Source: Guillardia theta CCMP2712 (taxonomy: Eukaryota; Cryptophyceae; Pyrenomonadales; Geminigeraceae). From it: a DNA stretch of 64,000 nt. The translations under genes and the position numbers were made by a program. The stretch covers positions 405,242-469,241 of the forward strand of contig NW_005434622.1 in the NCBI RefSeq assembly GCF_000315625.1, read 5' to 3'. Below, in pieces: positions 45,286 through 56,400 of this stretch (positions within the stretch are counted from its first letter, which is position 1; each line of letters opens with the position of its first letter). The notes beneath the pieces were generated by a model, which was not told where the DNA came from, searched no databases, and saw only the letters and a list, made by a program, of their open reading frames with translations.

Positions 45286-45955
45286 TGCTGAAGGTTAAGT
45301 TAAAAACTAATATGACGCCGACGCATCACGACTCCCGAGTCCGGGAGTCCGAGTCCGACTCATGAGTCAGTCCGGTCACCGGCCCGCCCGGGCCGCCGTG
45401 GCGGCCGCTTGACGAACTTAGCGGCACAACTTGAGTTTGCCAGTTAGACTTGTACCGTGCCAAACTTTCAGTCGCGCAGACATCATATTGACGGCTCAGT
45501 TGTAACCGTTGAAGACACTGAGTTTTGGCTCAGAGTACGGTCAAGACCGGCGGCGGAGCCTGTTTAATGCGGCACACGAAACCAGACAGTCGGCCTCGGA
45601 CTGTGCCAGTGCCAAACCCAAGCCACTCAGCATCGGCCGGGTGCCGCGGGCAGACCGTCACACATGCTACATGGCCGCCTTGTCGGAAACGCGTACCGTA
45701 CTACGGTAAAGAGTCACCGGCGCGGAGGCCGCCGGCTGACCGCGCGGCCGGCGTGAGCCTCGAGCCTCGGAGTGTCACCCGGGTGGCCGGGCGCCCGGTG
45801 CAGTGCGGCGCGTTCCGATCGGATCGGATCGGACTCCGCCGGGGGGCCGCGACTGAGTCGGACCGGGATCGGACGGTGCCACGAGCCGCGCGGCGGGCCG
45901 CCGCGGGTACTCTGCCGGTCGGAGGCGGCGGGCCTGCGGCCTGAGGAAAGGTACG
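45286..45955. repeat. GC-rich island
   Basis: It starts with GGTTAAGTTAAAAAC at about 45292, then very GC-rich DNA with GGGAGTCCGAGTCCGACTC and a triple GGATC unit at 45813-45835. It is followed at once by another CCCAC/GGGTAGGG patch (45960-46145). Long open frames inside have the composition of the island itself and are not called as genes. Confidence 0.55.
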
Positions 45956-46145
45956 GTTACACATCAAGGGTCACTTGACCTACAACCCTACCCCCTGATC
46001 ACAGATGAATGGAAAGGAGAAAGGTAGGGTTCAATCATGCAGCACAGAGGCGAGGACGCCAAGTTTGATGGTCCCACACCCCACCCCCTGTTCTAGAAGT
46101 CCACTGTATTGCAAACGTTGTCAGTAGGAGGGGGTAGGGTAGTGA

Positions 46146-46470
46146 GAGGGTACCAGAGGTGCAGTGCCGAGGAAGATGACTGCTAGTAGCGTCAGAGCGA
46201 CGGCATGATGGGCGGGTCAGACCGCGATGTGAGGGAGAGGGAGAGGAAAGGATGGAAGAAGTAGAGATAGACAAGCACTGGCAGACAGACCGTCCCATCG
46301 TGACGGTTGTGCTCATGCACCTTTTAGGAAACGCATCATGCTGTTTGGAATAGTTGTGTTTGCAATCTGTGATTTGAGTCCCGGTGGAACCACTTTTCAA
46401 TGATGTTTGTGTCAAAGTAGAATATCTTTTCATTTGCGAAAGGTTGAAATTGATTTTAGATCAGGCCCTA
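46146..46470. other. Spacer upstream of the coiled-coil/PDZ gene
   Basis: No exon is supported. The frame of the next gene is open for about 90 nt before its first ATG. Confidence 0.4.
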
Positions 46471-48179
46471 ATGGAAGTGATCGCAAATCCACCGATGTGG
46501 CAGCCCGTCCAGAGCGCAGGAACGCTGACGTCCACTACTTCGGCTCAGCTTTCGCCATCAATTGGTCCACTGTCACCAGTGAGCACGACGTATACCAATG
46601 TTCAGACGTTGTCTCCCCAAGTGACGCTGATTCCGTCGACATCTGTAGTCTACACTCAGGTTGAAGATCTTCGTTATTTGAACGCTATTTTAATTTCGTC
46701 GCCAGTCAATCGCAGAGAACAGTTTGAGATCTCTGCTTGATGAAAAGCATCGTGAAGGAGAGATGTTGAAGCGCGAGTGCTATGAGCTGAGGGAGAGGCT
46801 GAATGAATCTCAACGAGTGATCCGTCCTCTTCAGGGAGAAAATGAATTGTTGAAGAGAGAGCAGCAAGCTCAGTCGGAACGGTTCGTTAGATCTCACGAA
46901 CATTTGTCTTTCTAAAACTTTCTATCAGCATGGCAGTACTGGTCAGCGAGAGGATTCAGATGGAACTGCAAGTTTCCAACCAGAAGCAGCAGTTGGGGAT
47001 TATGGAAACTCAGATTTCCAAGACGAGGGCTGAAATGTCTCATTTTGAACAATTACTTGTTAATGTGCAGCAAGAAAATTCTGAACTCGGCGAGATCCTC
47101 AATCGAACTCGCGATGACAACGCAAAGTTGCTCTTGGAGATTCAAGCTAGAGACCAGGAGATCAAGCTGTTGAAAGATGACCTTTCCGCTGCCACACCAG
47201 TTCTCAATGATTTGAGGTAGTTTAACTTGCGTTGCATCGCTCTTGTTGCATCAGCATCTTATCCATGGTTAACTTTTTATTGGCAGAAAGCAGCTAGAGG
47301 TTGCAGTGATGGAGCTTGGACCTTTGAGACAAGAGGTTCCTGTACTCCGCAATGACAACAAAATCCAAGCGGCAGAAATCGAAAGGTTGAAGGCCGAGAT
47401 TGATAGGCTTCAACAGCAATTGAGGGTACCCTTTAAAAACTGGTTTGTGTGCTCAGCACGTAATCAAAATCAACAAAACAGGAAAAGAAAGAGAAAGTCA
47501 GCTTGAAAGCTGCAGCTCCTGCCCCAATGGCTCCTCCAAAGGCAATCAACGAACCTGGATGCCATGGGCTGAAGTGAGTGTCGTAGATGTGCGGCGTTGG
47601 CATGCTTTTGGGCAAGTTCGATGGTTCTGGAGATCGTCGTGGTACCATGAAATGCTGCTTATCTCGGGTTCGATGACATCTTGTGCTCAGGGAAGATTTA
47701 CGTGTTGAAACTTGTTCCTGGTGGGCCGGCTGCCATGTGCGGACAGATCCAGGTAAATTCTATACCTTCGTAGCAAAGGAAATTCGTTATTGCTGCTTAG
47801 CCGGAAGATATCCTCCACCGTGTCGATTCCAATGTTGTCGATGGCTGGGAGTTGGATCAAGTCTTCAAAGTCATCAGAGGTCCTGAGGGCTCGCCAGTAC
47901 GTTGTTTCTACTTGGTGTAGCAAATTTTCGTGTGAAACATGCGTCAGGTCACGCTTGAATTCGGAAGAATGCATGGAAACCAGGAGAGCCGATACCGCTT
48001 GACACTGTATGTGAAAAGTATATGAAGAACTGAAGGTTAACTTGACGTTGCACAATAGCTTTCGCCAAGACGTCAGTGCAAACGCTCAGGCGATGGATCG
48101 CTCCAGCGAAAGCGCGGAAAGCAATTCATACTATTACAATAAGCCGAATGTTGGCGGCGATGCTACATACTACGGGTGA
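46471..48179 (+). CDS. Coiled-coil protein with a C-terminal PDZ domain
   Basis: From ATG 46471: a Ser/Thr/Pro-rich head (SPSIGPLSPVSTTYTNVQTL), then long heptads (LDEKHREGEMLKRECYELRE, MAVLVSERIQMELQVSNQKQ, RAEMSHFEQLLVNVQQENSE, AEIERLKAEIDRLQQQL). A PDZ domain follows: GVGMLLGKFDGKIYVLKLVP, GGPAAMCGQIQPEDILHRVD, VFKVIRGPEGSPVTLEFGRM. The gene ends in a Ser/Tyr tail with TGA at 48177-48179. About ten exons, most introns 45-70 nt. One join is unresolved: between the linker KAINEPGCHGLK and the PDZ start lie 15 nt with in-frame stops, so a longer intron from about 47500 is likely. PDZ domains bind C-terminal peptides, so this is a scaffold-type protein. Confidence 0.8.
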
Positions 48180-48490
48180 TCTGAATTTCGGATGGTGATG
48201 ACTGAATAAGTAACTGTGATCACAGGCAAAACTACAACCAGTCCGCTTGGGCGCGTAGTGATGAGGAATACATGCGTGCTGCTTTTTAATGTAGACAAGC
48301 AGGTATTTCTGGATTTTTGGTGAGAAGATCTTCCGCTGATGTGTCGCTAGGTGCTTCAATAGCGAGACTAGTGCTCCAATCGTTTTTGTTAGTCATCTTT
48401 ACGAAACTCTACATCGTGATGATCAGAAAAATTTGAATTGAAAATAACGTCTGTTGTTAAGTCGTTGCGATAGTTGGTCCATTCAAATTC
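48180..48490. other. Convergent intergenic region
   Basis: AT-rich spacer between two gene 3' ends. No exon is seen. Confidence 0.4.
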
Positions 48491-48572
48491 ATGTCGCATC
48501 GACTCGATCAACGTCTGCCCGTCGCCCGAATACCTTCAAGTTCAAAGTTATTCATGCCGCGATGACATAGCA

Positions 48573-50706
48573 CTACTCACTGATTGTAAGCTGAACCATC
48601 CAATAAGCTCTGAGCTTGATCTCCTGTGTCGAGTCCGAGTCGTAGGAAATCAATCTTCGCCCTGGATTGAAGTCAATCATGCTGTCGTAAAGCAGTGAAC
48701 TAGAATACAAGACAAGAAGCTCCACTGGCGTTTTTGAAACTACGGATGAAGTGCGCGTAGACTTGGTAATCATCGATCGCTCACCAAAATATTGACCCTT
48801 CCATAGCTCTCGTATTTCCAAGATCACCTAAGAGTTTCACCAACCAGAATATCACATGATCGTGATTTAGACGGCTACAAAGAAAGCTAAGTTTCGTACC
48901 TTCTTAGCACCTTCAAGTTCATCTCCTTCAAACTCATACATCCTATGGCTTGTGGATTTTGCCTTGTTCAATGCCACTTGTTCTTGCGCCATATTGTCAG
49001 AACAGTGTTTGGAAAGCTGAGTTTTCAGCATCTTTGAACGATTTCTGTGTTCAGAAGATAAATTTCTGGTTGAATCTTTCTTCAAAGAGGTTTTGAAAGC
49101 TTGCTTGTGGATCTGCTCTGTCCACGATATGAATCAGAGTTCGCAAATCATCAGGAAGATCATTACTAATTTCATATGAAGTTCGTTCCGTCAAGAGTGG
49201 TGGTTCTCTCCAAAGAGGACATCTTCAAGAATTTCAGTGTTCTGATTTCAGCATGATCTGTCTAAGACCTCCAGGAATTTAATCCAAAGACAGGTGTCTT
49301 GCCGAGAGCCAAAGATGCTGATGTCGTGCGCCTTTTCTCAATGAATGGATTAGGGTTTGATGAATGCTGTGAGAGAGGAAAAGGCATTTTGGGTGCTTTC
49401 AGAATCGTTAATACTTTTGCTGGGACTGCAATCTCGCGTAAAACCCTGCACACTCCTTTCTGCAAAGAATTTCAATGATAGCGAAAACGACAGGAAGAAA
49501 AGTGCCTCAAGGATGAAGAATTCTTTTGGTATGGCCCCTTGTTTTACGATGATCTGATGACGAGACAGAGAATCAATGAAAAACAAGCTATCAGGTCATA
49601 GAGCACTTACTTTATTTGAAGGCAGATATCTCTTCTGCAGCAACTTTGCCAATTGCAGTCGCTTGCTTTCGGTCCAATCAGAGAAAGGAAAAATTGATTT
49701 GAGAAATCGTGATCTGAAGGGAAAACTCCGAATTCAAAATATTTCGATACGATCGCTTCATAACCTTTGAATCATGTGCTGCTCCTTGTGAATTCTCATC
49801 ACCATCTCATAATCATATCGATTCAGACAAAGAATTGAAGCTCCATCACTACTAGGCTCTCAGATTCAGCTCTTCACCAAAACAATCATACCTCTCTACT
49901 TTCAAGTCTTTGTTCCAGATGCTTGACTTCAAGAACTCGTTTCCAACACAGTCCCCTGCATATAATCGGGATGCTACTTCGTTTCCTCTTTCATCTTGTA
50001 GAACGAGGATTCCGTCAAGGATGACGTAAAAGTTGTCGATCGGAAAATCAACCTGGGTAGAACCGGTAAAGGTCACAACTGACCGATATGCAGCTTTTGA
50101 TAGGGAGGCTAACCGACTCTATGACAGCTCCTTTGGGGTATTCTTTAAGGCGGAAGTAGCGCAGCAACTCTCGCATCACTTCAGTCTTCATGGCTGCTTC
50201 AGGCGGCAACGATTCTATCCAAGACTGACTTCTCACGGGGCCGATGGCTCCATCCAAGTCCAGCTCTGAACGCTGCAATGAAGAAATGTCACAGAGGAAT
50301 CAAGACATCAAACAGATATCTTCACTTGTTTTGGTAATTTTGCAAAAGTAGCCATGACGAAGTGTGGAAGCTTGCTCCTGCTCGTGTTTTCCATGGAAGC
50401 CATAATGTCGTCAAGATATTTGTTTACCAAAGCTGATCCCTGCCTTTGTGCTACCTCAGACTTTGTTAACTTGCTCTCATATGCTGCATAAGGGTCGACA
50501 TCGCTGCTTTGGAGTGAGTTTGACCTCTTCAACCTTGCTCGTCTCATACGTCTGGACTTTTCTTTTGAATTCACCATCCAACGGTGATAGATTCTCTTGA
50601 AAACGTCAAGGGTGAGGTTGTGAGTCAGCCATTGCCTCGTAGGCTTGTTGTCTTCCTTGGAAGCATCTGTGCTGGTGAATGACGTACTCCGACTGAACCG
50701 ATGCAT
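48573..50706 (-). CDS. Protein with two cyclic-nucleotide-binding domains
   Basis: It starts at ATG 50706 (MHRFSRSTSFTSTD) with a basic helical N-terminus. After intron 50273-50325 comes the first CNB domain: VMRELLRYFRLKEYPKGAVI, NFYVILDGILVLQDERG and LYAGDCVGNE. A second CNB domain follows over many short exons: IIVKQGAIPKEFFILEGVCR, an inserted charged linker (about 48890-49090), then ILEIRELWKGQYFGERSMIT with KSTRTSSVV. The last is the phosphate-binding-cassette pattern FGE...R-[ST]. Position 48573 is the TAG of the last exon if unspliced; a GTGAGT donor just before it suggests a small extra exon to about 48490-48520. No kinase or channel domain was seen, so it is a cAMP/cGMP-binding regulatory-type protein. 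Intron details in the middle are incomplete. Confidence 0.75.
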
Positions 50707-50980
50707 GAGTGGTTCACAGACTACGGTCAGCAACAGTTGAACTTGATGTCGGCGATCTGCTGGACTTGAATGCTGTCAGTGTATCGTCCCGCTTGCCGTC
50801 GTCTCCCTCTCATCAAGCTCTCAGCGACGGTCCGGCCATTGAGCTACCAGGCAACGGTCCGACCCGGTTCCCAGGGCTCAGTAGTTCCGACAGACGGTTT
50901 AAAACTGTTGAAGTAAGCCTGCCTCAGCGGACTCTTTGTGTAAGAGGGGGGATGCGGTACTGTGCGATTTCACGTGAGCT
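50707..50980. promoter_or_regulatory. Bidirectional promoter region
   Basis: The 274 bp separating the start codons of the CNB-domain gene (minus) and the Hsp70-like gene (plus) must hold both promoters. G+C is fairly high. No heat-shock element or TATA box was recognised. Confidence 0.5.
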
Positions 50981-53408
50981 ATGAAGAAGTTCACAGTCCA
51001 GGTATGCGGCGTAGAGCGGAGCGATCGAGAAAGGGAGGGATAGAGGAAGGGAGAAGGGGGAAGGAAGAAAAGGGGGCGGGAGGGAGGGATGTTGACTTCT
51101 TTCTGACATGACGCGATGACAACAGGCGCCTTGCATCGGGATAGATTTAGGATTGAAATATTCGAGAGTTGCGATTGTGAAGAATGATAAACCAGAGGTC
51201 ATCGCAAATGCTCAAGGCGCTCATTCTACTCCGTCTGTTGTAGCCTTTAATGAGAACGAGACATTAGGTGAAGATTATGTGGGGTTTCTCTTCAACACGG
51301 TACTGATAACAAAAACTAATGCAGTGGGTGAAGTAGCGTACAATTTTGGAACGAAGAATCCTACAAATACTGTCTTCGATGCCAAGAGGTTTCTGGGACG
51401 AAATCAGGATGATGAGGTTTTGTCGTCAGAGGGGAAGCGATGGCGTTTCAATGTCATGTACAAAGAGCAGAAGCCAGTTTTCCAGGTATGACGTGTGCGA
51501 AGATGTCCTCATAAAGATGATGATTGGAAGGTGCCGTACAACGGATCCCCCACAAACTTCACCCCAGAGCAGATTTGTGGTCAAATCTTTGCGAACCTGA
51601 AGTCTACAGCAGAAGTCATTTAAGCAGCTCGGATTGATCCAATCTCATCCTAATGCAGGCGTACATGCATACCAACATCAGGAATGCAGTGCTTTGCTGT
51701 CCAGCTCATTTCACGTCACAACAAAGGGAGGAGTTGATACATTCTGCATGTGAGTTCAAATGCCTGAGAACTCTGTGTGACGAAGGCGATGCAGCTAGCG
51801 CCAACCTCTCAGTCCTGTTGGTAATTAGCAAACCTGTAAGACATAGATAGAGCTCAATTGAGATCTAAGTGGATTTTTCAGATCGCAACTGCTATCGCAT
51901 ACGATCTCGATAAAAATGACTCGGGTCAGCAAACAATCCTAATTTTCAGTATGGGTGCAAGGTGAATGAATTTGTGATGAATCATTAAGTAACATTTCTT
52001 GTACCATGCAGATCGTGTGAAGTGGTGGTTCTTGATGTAAATACGGGATGCTTTCAAGAGCGGAGTGTGAAAGTAGATCATTCTCTTGGAGGCGACGCGA
52101 TCGACGACATACTTGTATGCTGCTCTCGTTGTTGAACGCAAAAGTGACATATCATCATATTGATACCTTGGTTCTCATCAGGTGGACTGGTTTGTCGATC
52201 AATTCAAGAGGAAGCACAAGCTCGATCCATCCGAGAGCCATAGGTGACAGATGCTCGCACGTATTTGTCGCATCTTAAATGTCTCTCATCAGATCACTCT
52301 TCAAGATTAGATCGGGATGTGAAAATGCAAAGCGACAACTTAGTCAGACGGTTGCTTTATTTACACATCTGTAGATACGATCTAAAAGTGGTTGCTTTGC
52401 CTCACAGGCCAGCACTCGCGTAGAGGTCGAGTCTGCGCATGAAGGTCTAGACTTCTCTCAGAACTTGTCAAGGGCAAAGTTTGAAGAAATGGTAGCAAGG
52501 ACATGAAAATCGACTCTTGCTAATTCTGAACAGATATCTCCCGTCCTAGCTAAAATCGGATCGTTGATACAAAATGCTCTTACTGCTGCCAATGTTAGGT
52601 AAGCGTCATATCTGCTGTTGTTCAACTTCTCAGGTCTGTGTACAGCGCAGGAAGCATAAACAAAGTCTTGATGGCTGGTGGCTGCTCTCGTATTCCAAAG
52701 GTTCAGTCGATCGTTCAGCAATCCTTGCCTGGTGAGATGAAGTTAATCTGATGTCGTCAGTTCCTAACGCACCCCAGACGTGGAGGTCTGTCTCAACATT
52801 TTGCCTGACGAGGCTGGTGTGCTGGGAACTGCAATCCAAGGAAGCACTCTGGTGGGCTCGTCCTGGAGTACTGCTGAAGCCAACTCATCGAACATCGAGA
52901 TTTCAGCCTTGCCAAGGGTCTGCTGACTTAGCTGTGCCGATCTGGCTGTTATATCTGATTTGCTCTGATGTTCAGACGATATGGCTGGGCACCCCAGAAA
53001 AGAAGAATGCTTATCCGGCTCTTCCTAAGGGAACCAGTCTGCCATGTGATGCTGTGATCAAGCTAGATCTCGAGAGTGCGAACCAGGCTTCAGCTTTCAT
53101 CCAGGTCTCAATCCCTTGTTATCTTTGAGATTCAATTTCATTTCATCTATCTGCCACAGGTATACGAAGAGTCCAGTGAAAGCGTTGAGGGTGAAGAGGT
53201 TCTGGTGGCATCCTTGGCGTTGGATGGGATTGAGCAAGGGCCTGTGTACCTCCATGTGCAGGTAATCAGCTTTCGCAGCTCCTCGCAGGTCTCATCGTCT
53301 TGCCAGGTGGATAGTGAAGGATTATTGTCACTCAATGCAAAAGATTCCTCAGGAACTGCCCGTCATGGCCTGACAGTTGGACCTCTTGAAGAAAACAATA
53401 CAGAGTAG
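50981..53408 (+). CDS. Divergent Hsp70, HSPA14/Hsp70L-like
   Basis: A short first exon (50981-51001, MKKFTVQ) and a 124-nt intron lead to the nucleotide-binding domain: GIDLGLKYSRVAIVKNDKPE, DAKRFLGRNQDDE, NAVLCCPAHFTSQQREEL, SLGGDAIDDI, LSRAKFEEMISPVLAKI and INKVLMAGGCSRIPKVQ. The C-terminus has only the beta part of the substrate-binding domain (IQVYEESSESVEGEEVL, DSEGLLSLNAKDSSGTARH) and stops at TAG 53406, with no helical lid and no EEVD tail. That matches HSPA14, partner of the ribosome-associated complex. Two ATP-site motifs are altered: DLGTT to DLGLK, and DLGGGT to SMGARS. About twelve exons. The 51486-51520 junction is the only one not cleanly phased. Confidence 0.85.
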
Positions 53409-53458
53409 AAAATGTGTACATGTTTGTCTAGTCCACACAATGATACAACTTCTAAACA

Positions 53459-56400
53459 TTATCCCATTGGTGGGAGAAGATCTTGTCTCTCCAGACTCCA
53501 TGCTATCAAGGCATCCAAAATGGATGTTCGCATTGCTGAATTCACAAGCATGGCGACAAATGTCGCAATCATCGTCTGAGTCACGCAAAACTCCAAGAGA
53601 ATGTTAGTGATGCTTGCAACCAGCCAGGTCAAGGCCAGGTCTTGATCAAATCCTGATGTGTATGTCATGGTAGCCACCATCATCAAAGCAATCCATAAAA
53701 TGTGAAACAAGTACACTAGAAGAGACCATGACCTTGCGGTGAGCAACGCACAGGTACTTCTACTTCGCCCTTTCCACTTTCCATCTCTCCTTCTGATGGA
53801 GAGTCCAAACACGAACTTCTGCAGGAATGATTTCTGTGGACCCAAAGCAACGAATTCTTTCATCTTCCGTTTGCGAAGCAGACGTCTTTCTTGTGCTTTG
53901 CTCAGCTTTCTGGCTGGTAGACCCAACGGCAATATTAGACCTTCCGACTTGTCGCGAGCTTCTTCTTCATCTCCTTCGTCCTCCTTATTCTCTTGTACAT
54001 TCGCTCGAATTTCTTTAACATTAGAGATGCTAACAGTAGCGGTACGAACTTCAAGATTTGAGATCGCCTTTGATTTCACTGTTGCAAGTTTATTGGGTTC
54101 GTTTTCTGCGTCAGACTCTTTCACGTCGAATGAATGAATTTGGTTCCTTCCATCTGCTTTGAAAATGCGAAATAAAAGAGGGAAAATATGAGAAAGCGGT
54201 GCGACAATGAAAGCGGTTACAACCACAGACAGATACCAATCCCCAATTGAAAGATTTGAGGATGGCAAAAAGGAACCATGAACATTCATTCCTGAGTAGG
54301 CCACGGCCGTGCTCATAAAGATTGTCCCAAAAACGCACAAGAAGCAAAAGAAACGTTCTAGCATTCCGATGTCATCATTGTTCGTTATGACAGTGAATAG
54401 GTAGTGAAATCGATTTAGATATTTTGTTTGAGTGAGCATGTATGCAGCCCGAGCGTCACAAGTTTTACCTGCTAACACCTTTGAATGAACGAGGCCATTT
54501 GTCGGGAAAATCCGATCAGAAAATGGACTCGGTACCTCCATCCCGGAATCATGCCTGATTCTAACATATTTGGCAGAGTGTCTCTCGATCTCACTTTGCT
54601 TCCACAACTTCATTTTCTGTAGGCGTTCCAAGATGAAAGCAAGACTTATCAGCAACAAGCAGAACATTATAGAAACGAATGGAATCAGATTCTGAGTTCT
54701 TTGCTGTTTGACAGAATAAACTACCACTCCAGGATAAACAGATTTCATTCTTACAATCGGGTTTTGAACTTCAGCAATAGAAAATGAACCAACCAAAAAG
54801 TTGAGACATACAGCATAATTCTCTTTCATCTCTCCACTATTTAAATTTCCTACTGAGACCCATCGTTGAACTGTAGAATTCCATACCTTACAAGCTACGA
54901 TTGTCTGTGGTTGCATGATTGAAAAAGGTTTTGCAAAGTACAACTTCGTGAGTATTGGCAAGGGCAGATACCTGAGGCACAAGGTTCTGTTTTCCTGCCG
55001 CATAGATAACTGAGACACATCAGACAGCAAACTCAACCTCATGCTGTAATTAGTCTGGTAGGAGAAGTTATAGTTGTATTTCGTGACAAACGAAACCGTT
55101 GAAACAAACCTCAACCCAGCAATGCCATTCGGACACCAGTCGTTACAAGTTGGTTCCCACCAAGGGCATTGACTTGGCAGAGCGCATGTTTTAGAATTGC
55201 TGTAAACGGATGTAACAGTCATCAAGACGGAATCGGTTGTGACTGGCTCTAGATCGAAAGTCTGCCATTCATATGTGTTTTTCAATTCCACAGTCTGCTC
55301 GCTCCCGTCAGTAAACTTGAGCAGGACCCCTCGATCACCACCAACAATGCAAGTACAATTGAATGTTGATTCTTTACAGGTCAACCCGTTGGTCCCTTTG
55401 CAGTACTTGGGGCCCTCCCGAGCTTTGTATTGCATCATGCTTACCTGCACTTTTTCCTTGAAAACCATCTTGATGAACGATCCTGCTCCTGATGGACTTG
55501 ACAGATCCAAAGGATTCACAGCCCAGCTCAGGTTCCCACCGTCTACTGCATTGATGCATGATGTGTCATGAAAAGACGGACCCTGGGAGCCTTCGTATGC
55601 TGGAGGTGTACAAAGATGATGCGTGCTAGAACAATCGTGCAAAGCAGATGAACACTGAAGCTCGGAAATTCTTCCTTTTGCATATGAAGCCCAGTTCACC
55701 CGTGCTTTTTGTCGTTCAGCTACGACATATGGATTCTGAAAGTACTGATTGATGTTGATGTCTACGAAAGTGATAGCGTTGAAGCTCGCTTGTGATGAAG
55801 GAACAGGTCCAAAAAATTTCGAATACAGAGATGACTCACTCAAAGTGAATGTGGAATGTGGAAAACCATGGTCAAGAAGCGTGCTGGGGTATGGAAAGGT
55901 TCCGTAGGTCAGCCCTCCACTGCAAGAGTAAAATTCCTTTCCATTTCTGAAGAATTCGCTTGGAAATTGAAAAATCGTGGCACCTGCAAGATCAAAGTAA
56001 GTGACAAACAGACTGTGAGATATAGATTACCCTTTACGTTCGAAATGTTGCTACTCCCAAGTGAAGAAGTTGAATTTACTTGAGACGAAGACAGTCTTTT
56101 ACTCTCCATTCGCCTATTGTTTGATACAAAGCCCTTGGTAACTAATGTTAAGAAATCTGATTGAGGAAAGCTGCCTTCTAGAAAGCCAATGGACAACACA
56201 TCTACAAGGTGTATCACTTTGTCCATGATTGCTGAGCATACATTGAGCATGTCGATTGTGATAGCTTCTTGACTCTTGAAAAGCACATATCTCACGAGAT
56301 TGTCAAGAGATTGGCCCACCATTCGAGCGATGTAAGGATTTTCTGCTAGCAGAGTTTTCTCCATCAATAAAGGGCTTAAGACTTTGATGAAGTTATCAAA

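Noticed and set aside
45525-45967. Long Arg/Pro/Ala frames on both strands in the GC island
   Set aside because: Stop codons are rare by composition; there is no domain, no splice pattern and no start preference.
53739-54137. 132-codon plus-strand frame opposite the polycystin-like gene
   Set aside because: Antisense shadow of membrane and charged segments; no independent signal.
55844-55983. Stop codon separating two polycystin-like frames
   Set aside because: A 47-nt intron at 55984-56030 joins the frames in phase and the protein reads through, so these are not two genes.
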